NCBI GenBank assembly: GCA_914767715.1
Contig: OU612073.1
Coordinates: 13,206,001 to 13,270,000 of the forward strand
Reading direction: 5' to 3'
Source: Membranipora membranacea
Lineage: Eukaryota; Bryozoa; Gymnolaemata; Cheilostomatida; Membraniporidae
Length of the DNA: 64,000 bases
This document shows positions 1 to 12,000 of this stretch, one piece after another (positions within the stretch are counted from its first letter, which is position 1; every line of letters starts with the position of its first letter). Below the pieces are notes generated by a model. That model saw only the letters and a program-made list of their open reading frames with translations, made no database searches and was not told the origin of the DNA. Both the position numbers and the translations under genes were made by a program.

Positions 1-426
1 CTCCTTTTGAATAGAATTGATAATGAGATGTGTACGGCGGGTGATGGCTTATAAAGAACAATGGATTAAAAAAAATTAAATCAAAAAAACAGATTAAAAT
101 TTAGATTAATAAAACTATAGAAAAATAAATTAGAACAAAATTAATGGAAGTATTTGTGAATGACTATTTACAGACCTTAAAACATTTTATCGTCTGCTTT
201 ATTTTCCTATATATAAACGCTATTGAATTTGGCATTCAATATCATCCTGGAGTATCTTAAAAGGTTGATTAAAATCCGGTGGCATATCACTCGCCCATCC
301 CGAGGCATGGGCGGCGAAATATCAATGCCTTAATGGCAAGGCCGCAATATCTGCGCCAATTTGCTCTCAGTTTGCAGGCAGGTCGGAGCACACCTGGGGG
401 CCAACCAATCCCCAGTAGAAGATGGA

Positions 427-505
427 CTGCAGTGGGATTCGAACCCACGACCTTCAACACTTGCGTGTTGAAGTCCGGCGCTCTAACCAACTGAGCCACC
501 TCCTA
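427..505 (-). ncRNA. tRNA-like element with expanded hairpin (SINE/pseudogene)
   Basis: On the minus strand an A-box (TGGCTCAGTTGG) and a perfect B-box (GGTTCGAATCC) are present, with a good T-arm GTGGG/CCCAC. The acceptor arms do not pair, and the anticodon region is replaced by a long hairpin (CTTCAACAC, loop GCAA, GTGTTGAAG). So it is not an ordinary tRNA gene; a tRNA-derived repeat is likelier. Confidence 0.45.
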
Positions 506-1155
506 CTCCAAATCTATAGTTTTATCAATTAAATTTTCAATAAGTCTTTATTAATTTGATTTATTTCTGTTAATTCATCTTTTTTCAGGGTATAACATTT
601 TGAAAAAAAGTTAGAAACTATCCCCCCTTCTCATCTCTGACGTAAACGTGGGGTATGTTCTGCACAAGCCCAGTAAACTGCCACTACTTTCTACTTTAGA
701 GAACTGTTAAGGCTGAAATTCTCAACAAAGGTTTTTGAATGAAGTCATATACATATGTACAAAGTCTCCTGACAACGAAAATATATTTATTTTCAATTTA
801 TGTTGAAAGAATCAGCAACTAGAAATCTATAGATGTGAAACTTTATGGGCTTGTAAATTACACAACGCATGTTTACATCATAGATGAGCAAGGCAAATTT
901 CTTAAACTAAGAATAATTTTAACCTAGAAATGCTATGAAATTTGTATATATTTTGAAATATTTCAAAACTAGTACTGAACTAGTTGCCTAAATTTGGCAG
1001 CATTGAAATAATTTGATAGGTATATGAGGCATCACCTATTCGTATCCATACGTTTGTCATTGTAAACCTAGTGGTTATTGCTTTATATAGTTCGGATGAA
1101 TGATTACTGGTTATTCTGTCTGGAGCTTTTAGTGTTTCCAAGGGGACAAAACTAC

Positions 1156-1228
1156 TGCCCCGAGTGAGGATCGAACTCACGACCTTCAGATTATGAGACT
1201 GACGCGCTGCCTACTGCGCTATCGAGGC
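1156..1228 (-). tRNA. elongator tRNA-Met (CAT), copy 1
   Basis: 73 nt including discriminator A. Acceptor GCCTCGA pairs with TCGGGGC. The anticodon loop is CTCATAA, and the T-arm GTGAG/CTCAC encloses TTCGATC. It is followed by AGTAGTTTTG, a Pol III TTTT terminator. All arms are intact. Confidence 0.88.
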
Positions 1229-2020
1229 TCTGAAATCCAGGGGAAAGGGCCCAAAATTACGCTGGAGAGGGGGGCCCTTTGCAATAGTCCTACCAGTCTT
1301 GAGATTTTGTGGTTCACAATTTCATAAGATTTCACTCTAAAGGTCCTGCCTCTAAAGGTCTTGCAGTAGTTGCACAATAATCTTAGAACTACTAAGATCG
1401 TGGTTGATAACTGATTGCAGATTCTCTAAGATGCATGCCCAGCGCGGAGGCCAAAAGTGTTCAATAAACTTTGAAAAACCGAGGTTAAAGGTCATAGTTT
1501 ATGCAGAGATGTCCAAATAAACAGTTAATGTCTTCACCTCAAATTGACTTCCTCTATTATTCTTCATTTTTATCTCCGAGGATCGGGTCACTTATTACCA
1601 GCGGTAGGATAATTCTGAATCTCTAATCAGAGAATATCAAGTGATAACTGTGATTTTATTCACTACAAGGACTGTCAGACTGTCGAGGTATTGAATTATA
1701 AAAAAACTTTCCGTGGTGCTCCCTAGAGAGATCAATCATTGGAAATATGCTAATCTAAGTTAACCATGCATATTCTTAGCTGACCTTGTGTTTGATATAG
1801 GTAAATCTTAGCTGACCTGGTATTTAAAGGTAATCAGGTGTTGAACCTATAGTCAATCTTGCAAAGTCTATTGTGCTGTTAGCTATAGTTAGTGTTGGCA
1901 GCCCTGATGCTAATTTTAAAAACATTTTGGCATCAGCTTATTGAATGGTGTTTCATGTATATGTAGGATTTGAAGATTGGGTCAACCAGGGGTATTTATG
2001 TCACATGAGAGCAAAACAAC

Positions 2021-2093
2021 TGCCCCAAGTGAGGATCGAACTCACGACCTTCAGATTATGAGACTGACGCGCTGCCTACTGCGCTATCGAGGC
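2021..2093 (-). tRNA. elongator tRNA-Met (CAT), copy 2
   Basis: Same structure as copy 1 with one acceptor change giving a G-U pair (3' strand TTGGGGC). TTTT follows within 5 nt. Probably still foldable. Confidence 0.8.
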
Positions 2094-2364
2094 ACATGGT
2101 TCATCATTAAAACATGGAGTTGTGTGCCCATGATCATAACCTTGAAATTAAAAAGATTAGGTCCCAAAATGGCTCAAGTTAGGAGCAGTAAAGATTTTAA
2201 AAGCTAATTGTCACCATTGTTGTAGGATGTTGTTATTTACTAGTGCTATTTTGGTCATGCTCCATATTGAAGGTTATCACCTGGAAGGCAAGGGCCCGAG
2301 TTTCTATCCCCAATATCCAGTGCATCTGCCTTGAGTTTTAGTGTTGACAGGAGGACAAAACTAC

Positions 2365-2437
2365 TGCCCCGAGTGAGGATCGAACTCACGACCTTCAGAT
2401 TATGAGACTGACGCGCTGCCTACTGCGCTATCGAGGC
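2365..2437 (-). tRNA. elongator tRNA-Met (CAT), copy 3
   Basis: Identical in the mature part to copy 1 by eye, with anticodon CAT and a downstream GTAGTTTTG terminator context. Confidence 0.88.
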
Positions 2438-2866
2438 ACATGAAATGCTAGCTAAAGGGAAAAAATTTAGAAGGGAACCAGGGACAAGTAATGTTTGCGC
2501 TTTGAGACCCTTTATCTTTGTCTGCGGTACACTGTGGTTGTCCTACTTACTGCATAGTCGACCTCTTTGTTTTCCAATTATTGTGATTGATCACGCTTAT
2601 AACGGGCATGACAGTCGACTGAACCTCAGAGGTCGGTTAGTTAGGTAACATTACTGCTTGAGATAAAACACCCTCAACCACGATTGATAAGCATGGCCAG
2701 CCAGTGGATGGTTTACCACATATTAAAAACCCGTCAGTTGCACTTTGTAATCACAGAGTATATACAAATATTGTGACTCTGTTTTATAATGCCGAGTGAA
2801 TTGACCAACACTGTCAATAGTTTTTATAACGGATTGCAACACACATCCGGATGTATTCAGCCTTAC

Positions 2867-3032
2867 CCATGCTAGCCTCAGATTCATAGCTAGAGCTGGA
2901 AGCCTCAAACTGTGATACAGTAGCGCTGGTACTTGGTCTACTCTTAGTTGGTGTAGCTATGCTGGTTATGACTGGCTCTCCGGCACTTCGGCTGCTAGCA
3001 CTGGCTCTTCTCAGAGATCTAAGGGTCTTACC
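2867..3032 (-). CDS. CFAP47: CFAP47 exon 27 (last seen; Ser-rich)
   Basis: 166 nt, acceptor ATTTGCAG, donor GTAAGG, leaves phase 1, so coding continues downstream. Encodes GKTLRSLRRASASSRSAGEP and SQFEASSSSYESEASMG, a low-complexity linker. No continuing exon was recognised between 1 and 2866. Confidence 0.72.
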
Positions 3033-6000
3033 CTGCAAATTGAGAACAAATATTGAAAATAATTATGAATTATTCTCATGCATGATATTTTACCATTGTC
3101 ATCCGGTCAAATGCAAATCCCCAAATACTTTTTTTTGTCATAATGCAAACTTGAACAGAATTGGGAAGTTGCAAATTACATACTATCTAGGTCTCATACA
3201 GGTACCATTAGTAACTGATGTCACAAAATACACATAAGTAGAAGCACCTGTATCACATACGCATACACGGGAATCATGACCACAACTAGATTTACAGGAC
3301 TTCATTTTCATTTTCGAACAATTAATTGTAACATATAACAAGAACACAAACGATATCAACGGGTGTATAGTAATCTCACTGAGACAATGCATGGTCCGTG
3401 AAAGCTTGCATGATCCTGAAAATATGTGCAAACAATCAATGATAGTAAGATCGCCCCATCACCTGACAGACAAGGGTGCACAAATCCTAAATGTGTCATA
3501 CTAAATTAGGGAATTAATTAAATTGACTAAAAAAAGACCATACGAAAAAATCCTGAATCTAAAGTTGCCTTTACACTGCAGATTTTTCCGCCTGATTTTC
3601 CTATCATATTCTGCTTTTTTATATGCCACCATTGGAACCGACAAATAAACTGCGTATTGTGACATTATCACAAAATCCAGATGTTTGGTTGCTCCCAATG
3701 ATAGCTTATATAATAGTCAAATATGTTTGGAAAATCTGATGGAAAAAACTTATGGTAAAATCTGCAGGGTAAATTCAGCTCCAGTTTCAGGATCTTTGCA
3801 TGTTTATTTGAAAGTCAATAATAAATCTGACATAAAATTCTGATGGAAAAATCTGCATTGAAAATGCAGCTTAACTCTGTTCCTAGCGCTAGAGCTGAGT
3901 AAACAGGACAAAGTTTGCACAAGCCTAGACACGGAGACTTGATACGACTTCTTTGACATTAAAGCAGTATGTGATAAAATTATATGTCAGCAAAATAAGC
4001 TTTCTTGCATTGCAGACAGATTCTTTCAGGTGCATTTTGTTATTTCTTACAAATATCTCAGTAGAATGGAAACAAATCTCACCCTTTTTACGATAAGTGG
4101 AATATCCTGTACAAAATTTGGAGGTTGAATGATATGTTCTTATGGACATCAAAAGCATGAGGATTTTTGAGTGTGGGGGAGGAGAAGCAGTGGAGGAATT
4201 CAAAGACTCATTGTTAATAAAATCAACTATTTTCAATTTGAGAGGAAACATACAGATTCGCCTAACATTATGGAGAGGTATGAAGCAACACAAAGCTATG
4301 ACCACATATTGGAAGGGATGGCAAGGGACAAGGAATTTTGTCAAAAACTTTGAACACAGTATACGAAATCAAGTAGGTATTTCTGGTTTGTGACCCACCT
4401 CTTCGCAAACGATCTGATGGTCCATACGGTGTTGAGCTACGAATGGATAGCAGGTAAGAAGTGAGTTGTCGGCTGTAGCTGTGATCTTCAGTGGGTACTT
4501 GTTACCCAAACTATCCTCAAACACTATCGGCTCTTGAAATGATAGTGGCCTGTCACTCTCAAACCTACAAAATTTTACAAAATTTAAATATATATCAAGA
4601 GAATATCATACCTATACAGCGAGATATGACATGATCTTAAACTCGCTTTAAAAACTAGCGACAAACCAAAGTACTACCTGGTAGGTTATTTCTTATTCTA
4701 GGCATCCATATCAATATTTAGCAGAGGTGTTACTTGAACTACTATAAATTGTTAGAGCGCAATCTAAGGGCTACTTAAGACTTCTTCTTAAGTCTTAGAA
4801 GTATTTAATTACTGTGAACTAACTTGATTTTGAGGGTGATGGTAACTTTTTGATTGATGTCCTGACATGGTTGTATATCATAACTGTCAAACATAGAGCC
4901 ATCCTCGTTCTTCACAAAGAGCGGCGATATCAGACTTCCATCCTCACATTCGACCTCAGGTAAGCTCAGCCTTAGTTCAGCAGCCCTGTCAATATGTGAT
5001 AAAGTAAATGCGTTAATCTATGAGTACAAAATTTCCTCGCCATGTCTTTTGGTTGCCGTTTGTTGTTTTGCAGGGATATAATTTCAGGTTCAAGATTTCC
5101 AAGTTGTTTATCTGTATTTTAATCATGTTTCCTATCGCCAAGTGGTTTTTAGAAAGATTTACATGATTATGGGAATTACATTAGCATTATCGGCAGTTGT
5201 CATCTTAACATCAGGAAGAGAACAACTCCAATACAATAAAAATTAAATATTTAATGGTTTATCTGGGTTGCCTCCTCCCTGATGTTGAGAAGATAACTAC
5301 TCTTTACATGTTATGTATTATATTCGTCATATATTGCGTAGTGTTTCGATGGAGCCGTTTCTTCCCGTAGAACCAATACTCATAATTATTATTGACAGTA
5401 TATGATCTGACATTTTTATTCTACCAGAAAGAGATTAAGATTGTAACAGTCATGTATGTTTGCTTGTCAGTCAGAGATAAGTTGCATATATGTTATCACC
5501 TTCTATATCCAGCCAGAGATAAAGTGAATTTAGCACTGGATTGTACACCTAGTGGTACAGGAGTCAGCATCACTGTGTTAGGTTCAAATGTAACCATAGG
5601 TCTCTCTAATTCACCAGTCAATGCAAGGAATAGGAATGGGTTAGCTACGTCCCCATCTATGATCACTGGTACTTTGGCTCTATAAATCTTAGGCGTCTCT
5701 GCAACAAAAGAATCAACTAGAGTGGTCATACTAGCATAATGAATATTTGGAAGCAAATATAAATTCTACAACCGACCAAATTGGATCTCGAGTCATGTGG
5801 CATCTAAATTGATGATTACATAGGATCTTGTGGTATCAAAATTGATAATGTTAATGATATGGTTCGAAATATGAGATAACCCCACATCTCTCGATCCAAT
5901 CATAATTTTCACATAAGATAGAAGCATGAAACTTATATCACGCAACCCTGCTACATTGAGTATACAAACAGGGTTCAAATTTTGTAATTGACCCAATGTA

Positions 6001-9000
6001 AACTACCTGGGCAGAAGAATATTCCGAGTTGAAATGTCTCTCCAGGGTCAAGTTTGCCGCAGACACCTCCTCCGTTGTGTGAGATGAAGGGGGCTCCACT
6101 TTCTCGGACAAATCTGAAGTGGCCATCATCAATAATAGGACCACAGCTATCCAGATCCAGTGACCACTCCAGCACTCTGTCACTGACATTAGCAAACATT
6201 GTCTTCTGTAAAATACATCACCATTGGGTAAACAGTGGGCAAAATCAAATATGCGATCTCAAGTATAGCGTAAAAAAACCACGTGTCATGTTTATAAATT
6301 AGTTTTCAACATGATTAGTAAAACCCTTTGTTACATAATACAGATCTACTCCAAAACCTGGGCCTCTGGCAATGATTGACTCTAGTCAATTTTGGAGTAG
6401 ACCGGTGTTTCATACATACAACGTTTCACACACTGTTCCTTCTTAGTAAGACATTATTCACACAAATTTCCCATGAAGCTTTAAGTCCCTGCAACACACA
6501 CAAAGTCTCATAAAGCGATTCACTGCCTGCTAGTAACCGCATTGTTATGTTAATATTTACATTCCTTACCCCTGTCATGTATGGATAGGGATCTATTACC
6601 CCTGTGATTTTCTATAAATTCAAAGTGCTCATAGATTGTAGTGCATAAAACAGTGAGAAATGTGTGAGAGAAATTAAGTGACCTGAGCTGAACATTATGT
6701 GTAGTGATGGTTATTTTCAGGTATCATAGATTTTTTTTTCTGGTTAGCAAACCAGGGATCAATTAGTTTAAGTACTCAGACTCCCGACTTCTTTCAGGTT
6801 GAGACGTCCCATACCAAACTCTCTAGTTAGAAACTGATCTCTGATAGAGAGCATGGGTGATTATTTTCTGTTAGCAAACCAGGAATTGGCGAGTCTAAAT
6901 GCACAGACTCTGGATGCGTTTGCGACACCCTGTAACCAAACTCTCTAGTTTGAAAAGAATTTCTTAGTCTATGATGCGGCTGTTGGCGTGTACAGAAACC
7001 CGTACTTTTGCTCAGGCTTAAGAGAAAAGGCTTACCTTGCATTGGGTAGCATTGGCACCGCTATCTGCAGCAATATCATAGTAGTCAGAGGTTAAGGTGA
7101 AATCTATAGATGTAGAGCTAATCTGCAGAGGCTGTCTCAGTGCTGTACATATCACCCGTTTCCTGGGTGTTGCTATGGATACGGGTATAGGTTTGGGATT
7201 GATGATGTTGTGTATAGTATTCTTGTTACTAGGAGCTGGTGTAGGAGGTACTGGTGTTTGGGTTGGTGTCGGTGCTCCGACTGAGTTGATTGATACCGGC
7301 AGCACAAAGTCATAGGCAGCGACCTAAACATGAATTTTGAATGTTAAATTCAATAATTAATTTCAAATTTTGTGTGATTCTTGCTTGAAACTATAGAAAA
7401 AGTTATACTAGTTAGCACTTTATTTATTAGTAAGCCTAATTGGAGTCTCAGAAGCCACAATGTGTAGAAGAATTTGAAGTCCTCCATGTTGCAATCATTT
7501 AGCAGTATATACTCATAATCTTCCTCAGACCAGGTATCATTTGGGGACTATTAAACACAACATGGTTACTATTGGTGTTATCGTTCATTCTGAAACTATT
7601 TTATGATTTGATGGAACATTTTGAGGACACACTAAAATCATTGATTTTGGATGCCAAAGAGAGACTCACCTCAGTCGGGGTGAATACCAGGTACCCGGTA
7701 GTCTGCTCCTCACCGTTCAGTAGCACACAGTATCTGCCTGGATTACGAGCCTGATATGTAAGGTCCTCTGGTGTCATGATAGAAGGAAACTCCAGGCCAA
7801 AGTCCTTATAGCGAGTCAAGTCAAACTCACATCGAGTCTTAGTCTTGGTACGATTCAGCAGACGGAACTCCTGCCTCTTCTTAGAGTTGCAGTGTACACC
7901 TCCAAGATTGAAGTTTGTCTGCCAAAATAATGATCAGTAAAGGCTATTTATTATCAATTTAATTCAAGTCCATGGTATATAAAAGACTTAATATTTTCTT
8001 CTCATTATAGAAGCATACTCGTTGTATAAAGATTTGCTGTGTCTTTGATTTTTGACAATTACTGTCACCGTGTCTTCTACATAATGAAGCTGTTCACAAA
8101 TTGAGACTCATATGTTGTATGAATAACCAGCATTTCTATTGTTTCTTGAGCATCTGGAGCATTACAAAATTTGTAAAATCGAGGTGCGAGCAAAGCAATC
8201 AACACTAGAACAAGGGTGATCATAGAGAGCGCGGAAACCAGATTGAAAGGACAAGGCACACAAAGAAGTCAGTGAGCCAAAACTCGACTGTTAATTTGAA
8301 TTATCTTCGGCAAACAAGATGCCACATCCTAACAAACAGTCAAGTTAGGCTAATCATAAAATTGGAGATGTCTCTGGCTATCAGCCTGAGAGAAGAGGGG
8401 ATCGGGATTTCCTGAATTATTATTCGTATATCTGCTTGAGCATGCATTGCCAAATTGGGGAGAATTTTAAATGATAGTTTGGTGTTAATTAACGGTGGTT
8501 CAGTTAGTATGGTTACCTTCTGATCGCAAATATATACTCCATTCATAAACTGTATGTGACCAAGTGAACAGTTTTTAAGTTTGAGAAAAATTATAACCAA
8601 AAGAAAATGTAAATTTTGCATTCTTAGAAATTAAGCCGACATATTGACAGATGGATACACTTTTGCAAATAAATTCTCCTGAAGGCTTATATGAGAGCTG
8701 AGACTGACAAAACAGAGAAATTAAAGCTGCAGCCCAGATAATGAAACAAGAAAAATTATATAAGCTTGGAACTTACCAGGTCAATATCAACACAGGGTGG
8801 CTCTACAGAGCCCCCGACTCTGAGCTCGAGTGTTTTCCAGCCTCTTATGGCCACTTGTATCCTTGTGTCAAATTTGATGAGAGCATTAGGAGATAGAATT
8901 ATCTTGAGCTCTGCCTTACCACCTACAGGTACTATACCCTGTACGGGAGTGACTACCAGACCTTGAAATGGTACTGGGTCTAAAACCTACAGAGCAAAAA

Positions 9001-12000
9001 TCAGAACAACCAAATTATAGAGATATGTTGGTCTGAACAATATTGCAATGATGTTGACTTGTTTCATTTACTCAATGCAGGGCCTTATCCGGACACCACA
9101 GACTATGAAACAAAGCCTAGAGTGTTACAGCATTTACTGGAATCACCTAATAGATGAATATTTTCCTTGGATAAACAAGTTGATACATTGATTACATCGT
9201 GAGAATACAATGTCTTGGGTGTTTGAGACTTAGGAAAATGGAAATTCTACCTGAGCTAAGCCTTGTTCTTAGCTCACCTTCAGACTCACCAGTGTGCAAA
9301 ACAACTGCCACGAGTGAGGATCGAACTCACGGCCTTCAGATTTTGAGACTGACGCGCTGCCTACTGCGCTATCGAGGCCCTAAAATCCAGGGGCAGAGGC
9401 CCCAAATTTTAGCATGGGCTTACTTTCGTATTTAATTACCCAAATTTGGTGAAATCTCCTCACCAAGATATATCCATAAATAATGCCAATTATTTGAACC
9501 TGCAAAGGGCCCAAATAATTGGCCCCGACAATTTTAGGGCTCCTATTTCTGGATTTCAGTGCCTCGATAGCACAGTAGGCAGCGCGTCAGTCTCATAATC
9601 TGAAGGTTGTGAGTTCGATCCTCACTCGGGGCAGTCATTTTGGCCCAAGATAACAGGCACATCCATAATAAAGAATATTTGACTAACCTGAAAATATGCA
9701 TGGTTAGAGCTCTCATTGAATAGGAGGGCTGACTTGGTTGTTGTTAGATTCAGAGGGACAACACCAAACATTACTCTTCTCTCAATGAATTGGACGTTGG
9801 TTGCTCCAAATTTAGCCTTACAGTCGAGCATCTTCGTCGCTCCACCGTGTACCTGCAGTAAAGTAAATTAAGCAAGGCTCAAATCTGGGTCATTCGTGAA
9901 GCTATTGTTGGTTAAAATCGCAACGTCTGTCTCTGTTTGATGACCTCAGTCAAAGTTTTCGGTGCCAAATTGTGATGAAATGGAATTATAAATTGGTTCA
10001 TGGCAACGATATGATAAAAAATCAAAAGTTTTTTCATAAGTACAGCACTAATATTTCAAAGCAAACATTCAGGAGTATGGTGAGTCGGATCCGCATTACA
10101 CATAGGCTACAAATACATCCAGGTGTACCGATGCATTTCATGACACTATTATATTGAGATTTGAATTAATTTTATTCAAAGACTCAACTAATTTCAATAT
10201 TTTGTTTAGGATAGACGGATGAGTGTTGATTACTCGGGAGAACATAACTTAATTTTTTTCAACTTATTGCAGTGTTTGAAAGCCATTCCACAACTTTTGA
10301 AAGTTTCATTCAATATTTGATGGACACATGAATTGAGAGGGAAAACTACCCCATTTTCTAAATATCAGGCCCTAGTTTAGTTAAAGCTTATTAACAAGCC
10401 ACAGTTAAGTTAAAGATATTTAACAAGTCCTTGTCTAGTTAAAGCGAAATGATTACATACTTTGAGTGAGAATTTTCCCTCATCTGGAGCGAGATAGGAA
10501 GGATGGAACACAACTTCACAATCCAACTGTTGGTGGGCCTCCACTGTACCTGGAAACATATGAATATGCAATTCAGGTGAGTTACAGTGAAAATTTAATT
10601 AGGACAAAAAGTTATGGTGCAAGAAGCATTATGAGATATCAGAATTATGAATTAGCTATGATTTACACTGTATGTTTCCAACCCAAATAAACATTTTCAT
10701 GTTGGTCTGGTACAAATATAGACTTTAAATTCAAAAGTAAATGGAAATATGTGACACGGGTGACTTATATTGAGAGATATTCAATGCCAGAAGTACTCAG
10801 AATAGTCAAATATTGTGCAGAACAATGTAGTTATTAATGGTCAATTTATTATTTTATTTCTTCATTGTTTATTCACAATTATCATGATGTCTATGGGCAG
10901 TGCTTTGTTATTCCTAAATAACATTCGATTTAAGACTATAATTTCATACAAAATTTATGCAATTTAAGATTTAGTCATTACCAGTATACAATTATTTTCT
11001 GAAATAAAAGGTGTATAATCACTATAGTTGACATACCACTCGCGGGTCGTATAGAGAAGGCGGTACCCCTCTCCCCTACCATAGGGTACCATGTGAAATC
11101 AGCCGGGTAGTTGAGCGGATTGGTCAGAGTGATGATACTTCTCATACCAGCTTCAGCAGGTAGACCAGCAGTGGCTCCGACCTCCAGTAAATCAGTATTC
11201 ATATCTAACATCGGAGGTACAACATTAGCCATCACAGTCAGATGGTTCTTATAGAATGAGTTTATAGAGTAGTTTATCGACCTGAAATATTGGAAAGCAG
11301 ATTGGTAATGAGTCTCGTCTCAATCAATATGTATAATAATTACAAGCATAAATGTATAAATTCAATATCAAGGGAAAGTTCTTTTAAACTTAATATTAGT
11401 TCAGAACTCAACATCAAAAATATCTATCTACTAATTCTTAACCACCCGAAATATTTCACATGTAAATTTTGACAGTGCCAATCACAGAAATGTCTCACTC
11501 GTTAGCTAGTATCATATTGTGCATAAATAGGGAATGATGAATTATGATGAGTATAATACCTCTGGAATTTGCCTTTAGTAGCAGACTCAAATATAACAGG
11601 TACAGCAGCTTTACTCATAGGTGGTATAACCTGTGAGAGAGGACTCGTCTGCCTTAACTCTCTACAGTCAATCTACAATCAGAAATATACATAGCCTCGT
11701 GAGCAATAAGGAGGGATTGCCTTATTAATAAATATTGTGGTATTTTGTACCGCCATTGCAGTAGTGTTGATGATACATATGAACATCATGCTATTTCAGT
11801 TGAGAAAATAGGAAAGTTTATGTGAAAATGAAAAGACTATAAACTTAATCATTCGATATTAAACAAATTTACTACACAAGCAACCATCGATATTTCTGGG
11901 AGTTATCTCCCTAATGTCAGAGAGGGGACAATTCATCACATACAGTGTGTGAAGTTACATGGGAATCAATGGAAACTCACAGTGACTTGCACATGGATGT

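Larger units (their letters stand above)
1..2866. other. Putative CFAP47 intron / downstream DNA with tRNA elements
   Basis: No protein-coding exon recognised. The stretch holds one tRNA-like element (427-505) and three tRNA-Met copies (1156-1228, 2021-2093, 2365-2437). Short ORFs here are antisense readings of these tRNAs. Since exon 27 ends in a split codon, most of this is probably a long intron. Confidence 0.55.
9240..9700. repeat. Inverted tRNA-Met dimer repeat, unit 1
   Basis: Copies 4 and 5 face each other around a partly palindromic spacer. The outer flanks (CTCACCTTCAGACTCACCAG on the left, CAGGCACATCCATAATAAAG on the right) match those of the unit at about 12950-13330. The whole block is therefore duplicated, not just the tRNA. 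Confidence 0.7.

Noticed and set aside
279-499. Overlapping ORFs (FEPTTFNTCV / MAQLVRAPDFNTQ)
   Set aside because: They are readings of the tRNA-like element at 427-505.
4142-4393. Plus-strand ORFs beginning MDIKSMRIFECGGGEAVEE
   Set aside because: Located in the intron next to CFAP47 exon 26; no homologue recognised and no splice partners.
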